Source: Nostoc piscinale CENA21
GTDB lineage: Bacteria > Cyanobacteriota > Cyanobacteriia > Cyanobacteriales > Nostocaceae
Length of the DNA: 64,000 bases
Assembly (NCBI RefSeq): GCF_001298445.1
Contig: NZ_CP012036.1
Coordinates: 2,235,263 to 2,299,262 of the forward strand
Direction: 5' to 3'
Shown: positions 53,988 to 61,452 of the stretch, piece after piece
Layout: each line of letters begins with the position of its first letter
Position numbering within the stretch: the first letter of the stretch is position 1
Notes under the pieces: generated by a model
Databases searched by the model: none
What the model saw: the letters and a program-made list of their open reading frames with translations, nothing else
What the model was told of the DNA's origin: nothing
Program-made: the position numbers and the translations under genes

Positions 53988-54278
53988 ATGGAAAAAATCA
54001 TGATCGTGAAATGGAGAATTAAGGAGTCGGAAAGCTCGCGGATCTTGAAATTGCTACCGGAGCTTGCTGAGAAGACCAGATTGGAGGAAGGCAATATTTC
54101 CTACATGATTTATCAGTCGGAAAACGATCCTTGCGAACTCATTCTTTGCGAACACTACACCGACACCGCTGCCGCAGAATCTCACAGGCAATCAGAACAC
54201 TATAAAAGAATCGTTGCAGAAGAGATCATCCCCTATCTTGAAAGCCGCGAGGTGATATCGGTGAAGAAGCTTGTTTAA
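53988..54278 (+). CDS. ABM-type antibiotic biosynthesis monooxygenase-like protein
   Basis: This is 96 residues from the ATG at 53988 (MEKIMIVKWRIKESESSRIL), a small dimeric alpha/beta ABM-fold protein with PCELILCEHYTDTAAAESHRQSEHYK, the pattern of putative quinol monooxygenases such as YgiN. It may oxidise quinols or aromatic compounds. GC content and codon choice (GAGTCGGAAAGCTCGCGG) differ from the neighbours. It is 45 bp from the DJ-1 gene, clearly an operon. Confidence 0.82.
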   Translation: MEKIMIVKWRIKESESSRILKLLPELAEKTRLEEGNISYMIYQSENDPCELILCEHYTDTAAAESHRQSEHYKRIVAEEIIPYLESREVISVKKLV

Positions 54279-54323
54279 AGCTTTGTCCCGAACCGAACCA
54301 AACAACCACATTCAGGAGAAACT

Positions 54324-54998
54324 ATGTCAAAGAAGATTCTTATTATCGTGTCGAACGCGTGCGTTATTGGCCCGAACAACCGCAGGACAGGAAATTTCCT
54401 GCCGGAGGTCGCACATCCTTATGCTGAATTCGACAGAGCAAAATACCAAATTGATTTTGCAAGTCTCACCGGAGATACACCGTTTCTGGATGCGCTCAAT
54501 CTTGCTGACGACCCTGATAACTTAGCCTTCTTGGTAGGAAAAGGGTGGGACTCAATGCAGAAAGCGAAAAAGCTCTCAGATGTAGACGTTAGCCAGTACG
54601 ATGCCATTTTTATGCCTGGCGGTTTAGCACCGATGGTCGATATGCCTGAGCATCCACTCCTCAAAAAGGTTGTGAAAGAGACGTACGAGCGGGGTGCTGT
54701 TGTTGGGGCTGTTTGTCACGGCCCAGTCTCGTTGCTGAACGTCAAGTTGAGTGATGGCACCTATCTGCTCGCTGGGAAGAATATCAGTTCATTTACAAAC
54801 GACGAGGAAGAAAACTACGCAAAAGCTGATGTGCCTTTCGAGTTGGAAACGGCGCTTACCCAACAAGGCGCACTCTTCCACAAGACGGCACCCTGGCAGG
54901 CATTCAGCATCGTCGATGGAAATCTTGTCACCGGACAGAATCCTGCTTCTGCCAAAGGTGTTGCAGAGAAAATGATCGCACTCTTGGAGTCTGCATAA
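54324..54998 (+). CDS. DJ-1/PfpI-family protein (Hsp31-like)
   Basis: This 224-residue protein has a glutamine-amidotransferase-like fold with nucleophile elbow AVCHGPVSLLNV, the catalytic Cys in ACHGP-like context, Glu in GYGRTG-like N-terminal RRTGNFLPEVAHPY, and an acidic residue after APMVDMPEH. The Hsp31/YhbO-like class removes glyoxal adducts or acts as a chaperone. AGGAGA Shine-Dalgarno before ATG 54324. Codon usage is like the preceding gene, suggesting horizontal acquisition of the pair. Confidence 0.88.
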   Translation: MSKKILIIVSNACVIGPNNRRTGNFLPEVAHPYAEFDRAKYQIDFASLTGDTPFLDALNLADDPDNLAFLVGKGWDSMQKAKKLSDVDVSQYDAIFMPGGLAPMVDMPEHPLLKKVVKETYERGAVVGAVCHGPVSLLNVKLSDGTYLLAGKNISSFTNDEEENYAKADVPFELETALTQQGALFHKTAPWQAFSIVDGNLVTGQNPASAKGVAEKMIALLESA

Positions 54999-55053
54999 CA
55001 ATTGCGGTGCAACGAATTGAATGAAGCCGCTGGTGCTGAATTCAAAGAGAATA

Positions 55054-56532
55054 TCAGATCAGAACAGTTGGTGTAACCAAAAGAAGTTCGTAAACAGCGA
55101 TCGCTTCATCTTTACCTTTTAACTTTACTGCTTGATCCACCAATTTGAATGAGAATAAATCTGGTTGAGATAAACTCTCAATCACTGCTTCTGTTACCAA
55201 AATTTTGCAGCCATATTGTTTAGTTAAGCCTTCAATGCGTGAGGCAATGTTCACAGCATCACCGATGACTGTAGAATCAATGCGGCCAGTAAATCCGACT
55301 GTTCCCATGACTACTTCGCCGCGATGCAAGCCAATGCCAATGTTAATTTTGGGGAGTTTTTTTTGCATACGTTCTTGATTAAACTGATCTAGAGCTTGGT
55401 GCATTAAAATTGCTGCTTTGAGTGCGCCATCAGTGTTGTCATCATCAAATAATGCCATGACAGCATCGCCAATATATTTATCAATAAATCCACCTGAACG
55501 ATCAATTACTTGCCCAATACAAGCTAGGTAGTCATTCAAAAATGTAAATATCTCTATTGGTGTCATCATTTCTGAGATGGAAGTGTAACCGCGAATGTCA
55601 CAGAATAAAATTGTGATGTGGCGTATGACTGCGATACCTACCTCAATATTTTCGATGCCTTGGGGTGCGATCGCTAAAATAAATTTATTCGGCACAAATA
55701 ATTCAAATGATGCTAGAGTCTTCTGCAATTTATGAAATGAACTTTGCAATGCAGCAGACATCTCATTAAAGGAATTTGCTAATGCACCAATTTCATCGGC
55801 GTTGGTAATTTCGGCGCGGTGTTGCAAATCCCCGGATGCAATTTGAGCCGCACTGGTTTGCAAGCGCCGGATAGGGTTACTCAAGCGTCGCGCCAGAATA
55901 TATGCACAAACCAAACTCACCACAAGGCTAATAAAACCGACTATTAAGGCTTTATTCACTGCATTAGCGACAGCCAAGTTAACCTGACGTAGAGAAACAC
56001 CGATGCGTAACGTGCCGATTTTGTCCCCTGATAATTTGTAAATTGTCGAAGCAACTTCAATAATGCGATCGCCACGTTTAGCCCTGATATGATTGCCAAA
56101 GTTGATATCTGTTAATGCAAATGTTTCAATTAAGTTAGACTTTGGAGATGCTTTCTGGGCGGCATCACTTACTTTTAATGGCACAATATCGGGGATGTAT
56201 TGTCCTTGTAAATATTCTGGGTAGGCAGCAATAATTTGATTTTCTAGCCGCGCATCCGACACTAAAATATACACAAAATCTGCGTTTTCTCGCAGCATCA
56301 CATTTAAGTTGAGGCGCATTTGACTCCAGTTGCGCTCTTCTAAGTGATTCGCAAAGGTAGATGTTCCTAACACCCTAGATACAAATCTAGCTTCATTTAA
56401 TTTCTGCTCTCGGTAAAGGGTATTTTCAGTTTTCGCCCATACCAAAACAATTGCACCTACTAACGCCACATTTAATAATGTCGTTGCAGTGATGATTCGA
56501 GTCCGAATCGAGCGGAAACTAAATAATTTCAT
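55054..56532 (-). CDS. Membrane adenylate/guanylate cyclase with HAMP
   Basis: This is about 492 residues from the ATG at 56532 (MKLFSFRSIRTRIITATTLL), which overlaps the upstream stop by ATGA. One N-terminal TM helix, a periplasmic sensor (about 35-180), a second TM (VGFISLVVSLVCAYILA), a HAMP segment (RRLSNPIRRLQTSAAQIASG), then a class III catalytic domain (ILFCDIRGYTSIS with metal Asp, IDKYIGDAVMALFDDD with second Asp, GLHRGEVVMGTVG, DAVNIASRIEG). The substrate-determining residues suit ATP or GTP ambiguously. Makes cAMP or cGMP. Coupled to the upstream lipoprotein. Confidence 0.9.
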   Translation of the reverse strand: MKLFSFRSIRTRIITATTLLNVALVGAIVLVWAKTENTLYREQKLNEARFVSRVLGTSTFANHLEERNWSQMRLNLNVMLRENADFVYILVSDARLENQIIAAYPEYLQGQYIPDIVPLKVSDAAQKASPKSNLIETFALTDINFGNHIRAKRGDRIIEVASTIYKLSGDKIGTLRIGVSLRQVNLAVANAVNKALIVGFISLVVSLVCAYILARRLSNPIRRLQTSAAQIASGDLQHRAEITNADEIGALANSFNEMSAALQSSFHKLQKTLASFELFVPNKFILAIAPQGIENIEVGIAVIRHITILFCDIRGYTSISEMMTPIEIFTFLNDYLACIGQVIDRSGGFIDKYIGDAVMALFDDDNTDGALKAAILMHQALDQFNQERMQKKLPKINIGIGLHRGEVVMGTVGFTGRIDSTVIGDAVNIASRIEGLTKQYGCKILVTEAVIESLSQPDLFSFKLVDQAVKLKGKDEAIAVYELLLVTPTVLI

Positions 56533-57536
56533 GGTGTAGTAGTTAATTCTTCTACAAATGTTACCCAGCGCGACTGGCTGATTCTCTCCGGACATTGAGA
56601 ACTAAAAGCTAAAGTTAGGGGGCCTCCCATCTTGGCGGGAATCAATTCGCGGTTTTCTCCCCAACGGGTAACGAGTAAAATATCACACTTGCTTAAGTCT
56701 TGAGTCGCCAACCGCACGGGAGCATCTTCATAAAACGGTGCTTTACCCCGAATGATTACTCCTCCCTGGGCGGGTAATGGTTCTTTGAGACTAGTAAAAA
56801 CATCACGCAGTCTAACTCCATAAAGTTTGACTTTGCCACTAGGCCAAGAAATGCGATAACCAACTGTTTGCTCTAAAGTAACTTGCGGTAATTGATCTAA
56901 GGTAGCTAAGTTAACTTGATGTTTGCCCACATGCAATAAACCTGGTTCAGTCCCGACTATGATATGACTGACATAAAACGCCCAATTGGTGGCATCGTAC
57001 TTTTGTTTTAGCTGGGGATACTGAGTATAGGGAAAGACCAAATAAAATGGCCCGCCTTGAGCGCGGGCGATTGGTTTGTTATTTTTAGCGATCGCTAGTG
57101 TAATTGGATATTGCCATAAATCTTTGAGGCTGAGGGTAGTGTAGTAAGAATCAAAGGAAACAAAAGTTACATCTGTGACATGACTGGCGACAGCAAACTG
57201 TTGTAAAAGTACCGCTACAGGCACACCCCGAAAATCAAAAATCTCGTTAGAATGCAGGATGTCTAGAGGATCAGTTGTTTTGACATGATTGGTTGCTAAA
57301 GTTTGTAACTGCTGCCAATTGAACTTTAAAGATTTGCCAGTAGTCGTTTCACCTTGAATAACCAAATCCCACTGACGTTGCTGTGCTTTTTTAGTGTTAT
57401 TTGCAACAATTTCCGCATTGCGTGCGATTGCTTCGTTGCGCCATACTTCCAGTTGTTTATCTGTTGGCTGGTTGGTACAACCTCCTTGACAGATAACTGC
57501 GATGGTTAAAGGTGTTAAGGCTAAGTTTTTCCACAT
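56529..57536 (-). CDS. Sulfite-oxidase-fold lipoprotein, Mo-ligand Cys missing
   Basis: This 335-residue protein has a lipoprotein signal (PLTIAVICQGGC, lipobox Cys ~19) and then an oxidoreductase molybdopterin-binding fold (WDLVIQGETT, FDFRGVPVAVLLQQF, ARAQGGPFYLVFPYTQYP, VKLYGVRLRDVF). The cysteine that ligates molybdenum in SUOX/YedY (C-V-x-G-W context) is not found at the corresponding site. It may bind a cofactor or ligand without redox chemistry. It overlaps the cyclase by ATGA, so a sensing role for the membrane cyclase is plausible (inference). Confidence 0.72.
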   Translation of the reverse strand: MWKNLALTPLTIAVICQGGCTNQPTDKQLEVWRNEAIARNAEIVANNTKKAQQRQWDLVIQGETTTGKSLKFNWQQLQTLATNHVKTTDPLDILHSNEIFDFRGVPVAVLLQQFAVASHVTDVTFVSFDSYYTTLSLKDLWQYPITLAIAKNNKPIARAQGGPFYLVFPYTQYPQLKQKYDATNWAFYVSHIIVGTEPGLLHVGKHQVNLATLDQLPQVTLEQTVGYRISWPSGKVKLYGVRLRDVFTSLKEPLPAQGGVIIRGKAPFYEDAPVRLATQDLSKCDILLVTRWGENRELIPAKMGGPLTLAFSSQCPERISQSRWVTFVEELTTTP

Positions 57537-57559
57537 TATTTAAGTGCTGAGTGCTGAGA

Positions 57560-57690
57560 ATTACCCCCAGCGATTAGAAATCGCGGCTATACAGGCAAAA
57601 CCCGCCTGCGCGGGTTAAAACCTTGATTTTTTATTAGTCCGCGCAGGCGGACTTAGTTTGTGTAGCCGCGACTTCCAGTCGCCCATGTGA
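57560..57690. repeat. Large palindromic intergenic repeat
   Basis: CGATTAGAAATCGCGGCTAC on the left and GTAGCCGCGACTTCCAGTCG on the right enclose nested GCCTGCGCGGG / CCGCGCAGGCGG arms. Typical cyanobacterial mobile palindrome between divergent genes. A further GTGCTGAGT pair flanks it (57541-57558 and 57780-57797). Confidence 0.75.
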
Positions 57691-57883
57691 AAAATATAAA
57701 TGGGGTAATACTGTTTTACACTGTGTGTCAAAATGTCTCAGAAAAATTTAACTATCCTAAGTTTCTATAGCTGTAGCCAGACTCAAGACTCAGCACTTTG
57801 CTACAACCAAAATTCAAGAGTCACAATAGAAGACGCGGACTGTCTACAAACAGTTATGCACTAAATTAAGGAGATTATTATCT

Positions 57884-60880
57884 GTGGTATTACAAGTACA
57901 AACCAGCATCTACGAACCTAAAACCCAGGAAATTGCTAAACAACTGTTAAGTGCTACTCAAGAAAATCGCTCGTTTTTAGCTTCCTTGCGTGACCAAATG
58001 CGCTGGGATGATAAATTACTCGCTTGGGCGATGAGTAATCCTGGTTTACGGGTGCAGCTTTTTCGCTTTATTGATACTCTGCCAGCGTTACGCAGTAAGC
58101 CAGAAATTGCCGCACATTTACAAGAATATTTAGGCGATGAAACTGTCGAATTACCAGCCGCCCTCAAGGGGATGTTAAATTTTGCTAACCCTGATTCCAT
58201 GCCGGGACAAGTGGCGGCTACAACTGTCTCGACGGCGGTTGAGACTTTAGCACATAAATATATTTCTGGTGAAAATATTAAACAAGTCATCAAAACAGTT
58301 GAACGTCTGCGGAAAGAAAAAATGGCGTTCACGATTGATTTACTTGGTGAAGCTGTCATTACAGAAGTAGAGGCGCAGTCTTATTTAGAACGCTATCAAG
58401 AATTAATTGCACAGTTGGTAGAAGCATCAAAAAATTGGACGCATATTCCGGCAATTGATGAAGCGGATGGCGAAAGGCTACCAAAAGTCCAAGTTTCTGT
58501 GAAATTAACGGCGTTTTATTCGCAATTTGACCCTTTAGATGCTAAAGGTAGTGAAGAAAGAGTTAGCGATCGCATTCGTAATTTATTACGTTATGCCAAA
58601 GAGTTAGGCGCAGCTATTCATTTTGATATGGAACAGTATGCCTATAAAGACTTAACTCTGAATATTTTGCAAAAGTTATTGTTAGAAGATGAGTTTCGCC
58701 AACGCACAGATATCGGTGTGACAATCCAAGCATACTTGCGTGACAGTGAGCAAGATGCCAGAAATGTGATTGCATGGTTGAAGCAGCGCGGTTATCCTTT
58801 GACAATTCGCTTGGTAAAGGGTGCTTATTGGGATCAGGAAACTATCAAAGCAGCCCAGAAGCATTGGCCGCAGCCTGTTTACAATGACAAGGTAGCGACA
58901 GATGCGAATTTTGAAGCGATCACCCAGTTGTTGCTAGAAAATCATCAATATGTATATGCTGCTATTGGTAGTCATAACGTGCGATCGCAAGCACGGGCAA
59001 TTGCTATAGCGGAAAGTTTGCAGGTTCCCCGCCGTTGTTTTGAAATGCAAGTTTTGTATGGAATGGGGGATAAGTTAGCTAAGGCTTTGGTGGATAAGGG
59101 ATATCGGGTGAGGGTTTATTGTCCTTACGGGGAATTATTGCCGGGGATGGCGTATCTGATTCGGCGGTTGTTGGAGAATACGGCGAATAGTTCGTTTTTG
59201 CGGCAGAATTTAGAGAATCGGCCTGTGGAGGAGTTACTAGCACCTCCAGAGATATCTCACGCAGAGGCGCGGAGGCGCGGAGAGGAAGATAAGGGTTTTG
59301 TTGGGGCGGCGGATACTGATTATGCGGAGGAGGAGAGAAGGAAAAAGGCAGCGCAGGCTTTTGCGGGTGTGCGTCGGGAGTTTGGCAAGAGTTATTTACC
59401 GTTAATTAATGGGGAGTATGTGAATACTCTTGATGTGATTGATTCTGTTAATCCTTCTAATTACAGTCAGGTGATTGGTAAGGTTGGCTTGATTAGTGTG
59501 GAACAGGCGCAACAGGCGATGGACGCGGCGAAGGCGGCGTTTCCTGGGTGGAGGAAAACGCCTGTCAAGCAACGCGCTGATATTTTACGCAAGGCGGGGG
59601 ATTTGCTGGAACAACGCCGCGCAGAGATGTCGGCTTGGATAGTTTTAGAGGTGGGTAAGCCTGTTAAGGAAGCTGATGCAGAGGTTTCGGAGGCGATAGA
59701 TTTTTGTCGCTACTATGCTGATGAGATGGAGCGGTTATATCAAGGTATTAATTATGACGTACCTGGAGAAACTAATCGTTATATCTACCAGCCACGAGGA
59801 ATTGCGGTAGTGATTTCGCCGTGGAATTTCCCGTTAGCGATCGCCTGTGGAATGACTGTAGCTGCTTTGGTTACGGGTAATTGTACGCTGCTCAAACCTG
59901 CGGAAACATCTTCAATTATTACTGCCAAACTCACAGAAATTTTAGTTGAGGCGGGGATTCCCAAGGGTGTTTTTCAATACGTGCCTGGTAAGGGTTCGCA
60001 AGTTGGGGCGTATTTGGTGAGTCACCCTGATACTCATGTGATTGCTTTTACGGGTTCTCAAGAAGTGGGCTGTCGCATTTACGCAGAGGCGGCTACCCTT
60101 AAGCCTATGCAAAGACACATGAAGCGAGTTATTGCAGAGATGGGTGGTAAGAATGCCATCATTGTAGATGAAAGTGCTGATTTAGATCAGGCGGTTGTCG
60201 GCGTTGTGCAGTCAGCTTTTGGTTACAGTGGGCAGAAATGCTCGGCTTGTTCGCGGGTGGTGGTTGTGGAATCAATCTACGATACTTTTGTGGCGAGGTT
60301 GGTTGAGGCGACAAAATCCTTGAATATTGGCGAGGCTGAGTTACCCAGTACGCAGGTAGGGCCTGTGATTGATGCTAACGCCCGCGATCGCATCCGCGAG
60401 TATATTGAAAAGGGTAAGGCAGAAGCAAAGTTAGCCCTAGAGTTACCATCGCCAGCCCAAGGTTATTTTATCGGCCCGGTGATTTTCAGCGAAGTCCCAC
60501 CCGATGGGATTATTGCCCAACAAGAAATATTTGGCCCTGTGTTGGCTGTAATTAAAGTGAGAGATTTTGCCGAAGCATTGCAAGTTGCTAACGGGACAAA
60601 TTACGCCTTAACTGGCGGTTTGTATTCCCGTACACCTTCCCACATTCAGCAAGCGCAGGAAGAATTTGAAGTCGGCAACTTGTACATTAATAGGAATATT
60701 ACGGGAGCGATCGTAGCTCGGCAACCCTTCGGCGGCTTCAAACTTTCGGGCGTAGGTTCCAAAGCAGGCGGCCCTGACTACTTGCTACAGTTCCTCGAAC
60801 CGCGCACAATTACAGAAAACATCCAACGCCAAGGTTTTGCACCCACTCGAAGGTGCAGAGTAAGGCTAATTTGTAATTAG
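57884..60880 (+). CDS. putA: Bifunctional proline dehydrogenase / P5C dehydrogenase PutA
   Basis: This 998-residue enzyme starts with GTG at 57884, supported by AAGGAGA. PRODH domain at about 70-450 (IHFDMEQYAYKDLTLNI, IRLVKGAYWDQE, GSHNVRSQ), aldehyde dehydrogenase at about 510-985 (ISPWNFPLAIACGMTVAALVTGN, FTGSQEVGCRIY, catalytic Cys in YSGQKCSACSRV, EIFGPVLAV). It oxidises proline to glutamate, feeding electrons to FAD and NAD. There is no ribbon-helix-helix domain, so it is enzyme only. The linker between the two domains carries an in-frame insertion derived from a repeat (59255-59289). Confidence 0.95.
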   Translation: MVLQVQTSIYEPKTQEIAKQLLSATQENRSFLASLRDQMRWDDKLLAWAMSNPGLRVQLFRFIDTLPALRSKPEIAAHLQEYLGDETVELPAALKGMLNFANPDSMPGQVAATTVSTAVETLAHKYISGENIKQVIKTVERLRKEKMAFTIDLLGEAVITEVEAQSYLERYQELIAQLVEASKNWTHIPAIDEADGERLPKVQVSVKLTAFYSQFDPLDAKGSEERVSDRIRNLLRYAKELGAAIHFDMEQYAYKDLTLNILQKLLLEDEFRQRTDIGVTIQAYLRDSEQDARNVIAWLKQRGYPLTIRLVKGAYWDQETIKAAQKHWPQPVYNDKVATDANFEAITQLLLENHQYVYAAIGSHNVRSQARAIAIAESLQVPRRCFEMQVLYGMGDKLAKALVDKGYRVRVYCPYGELLPGMAYLIRRLLENTANSSFLRQNLENRPVEELLAPPEISHAEARRRGEEDKGFVGAADTDYAEEERRKKAAQAFAGVRREFGKSYLPLINGEYVNTLDVIDSVNPSNYSQVIGKVGLISVEQAQQAMDAAKAAFPGWRKTPVKQRADILRKAGDLLEQRRAEMSAWIVLEVGKPVKEADAEVSEAIDFCRYYADEMERLYQGINYDVPGETNRYIYQPRGIAVVISPWNFPLAIACGMTVAALVTGNCTLLKPAETSSIITAKLTEILVEAGIPKGVFQYVPGKGSQVGAYLVSHPDTHVIAFTGSQEVGCRIYAEAATLKPMQRHMKRVIAEMGGKNAIIVDESADLDQAVVGVVQSAFGYSGQKCSACSRVVVVESIYDTFVARLVEATKSLNIGEAELPSTQVGPVIDANARDRIREYIEKGKAEAKLALELPSPAQGYFIGPVIFSEVPPDGIIAQQEIFGPVLAVIKVRDFAEALQVANGTNYALTGGLYSRTPSHIQQAQEEFEVGNLYINRNITGAIVARQPFGGFKLSGVGSKAGGPDYLLQFLEPRTITENIQRQGFAPTRRCRVRLICN
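59255..59289 (+). repeat. ACGCAGAGGCGCGGAGG dispersed repeat inside putA
   Basis: CTCACGCAGAGGCGCGGAGG (CGCGGAGAGG follows) is the well-known cyanobacterial intergenic repeat ACGCAGAGGCGCAGAG. Here it is read in frame as SHAEARRRGEE in the domain linker of PutA, together with about 25 low-complexity residues after it. Confidence 0.7.
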
Positions 60881-60936
60881 GAAAGTTCAATTTCATCTCA
60901 ATACTTTTCCGATTAAAGTTGCATTTCCCTCGATTT

Positions 60937-61026
60937 AGATCCCCCCGCCTAGGGCGACCCCCTTTTTAAGGGGGTAAAAGAGAATTGTTCATTAGCCCCT
61001 CTTTTTTAGGGGGGTTGGGGGGATCT
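60937..61026. repeat. AGATCCCCCC mobile palindrome
   Basis: AGATCCCCCC (60937-60946) and GGGGGGATCT (61017-61026) bound inner arms CCCCCTTTTTAAGGGGG and CCCCTCTTTTTTAGGGGGG. Related to the in-frame copies in the NB-ARC gene. It lies between putA and the small membrane-protein gene. Confidence 0.75.
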
Positions 61027-61068
61027 TCAAAATCTTAAAAAGTTAACCTAACCATATTGCTCACTTTC

Positions 61069-61284
61069 TTATTCTTCCGTGTCCTCTCTGGTTGATTTCT
61101 TCTCTTGCAAACTGCGAAATTTAACCAACACCGGGATATACTGTTGAATCATCCACATTAACGCCTCAAGAGATGAGTTGCCTTGGTCAATGCGGACTTT
61201 AGCTTGCAAGCCAATTAAGAATAGTTGCATTGCCAACAATAAAGCAATAGTTTTACCGATAATATCTTGACCCTTACGTTGCAT
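61069..61284 (-). CDS. Small single-helix membrane protein, unknown
   Basis: This is about 71 residues from the ATG at 61284 (MQRKGQDIIGKTIALLLAMQ); the ATG at 61299 is also possible. One hydrophobic helix (TIALLLAMQLFLIGLQA), then a polar SSLEALMWMIQQYIPVLVKF and a charged tail. Well-formed reading frame and plausible codon use, but no recognised family. Confidence 0.5.
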   Translation of the reverse strand: MQRKGQDIIGKTIALLLAMQLFLIGLQAKVRIDQGNSSLEALMWMIQQYIPVLVKFRSLQEKKSTREDTEE

Positions 61285-61299
61285 GAGTTTGTACCCCAA

Positions 61300-61452
61300 A
61301 GATTTGATAGATACAGGTTCGCTTTGGGGTCGTGTCCTGAAGCAAACACCCCAAACTCGCCGAAAATGCTATAAAATCAGGACTTAATTAGCTTGGGGTA
61401 GTCGTTTTAAATTAAGGTAGCCCCAAACTTTCTGCTTAACTTTTGGGATGCA
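61300..61452. other. Spacer upstream of the NB-ARC gene
   Basis: About 150 bp; contains TTTGGGGT and CCCCAAAC elements (61315-61330, 61350-61355; also at 61396 and 61420) that could pair. The NB-ARC promoter presumably lies here. Confidence 0.4.
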
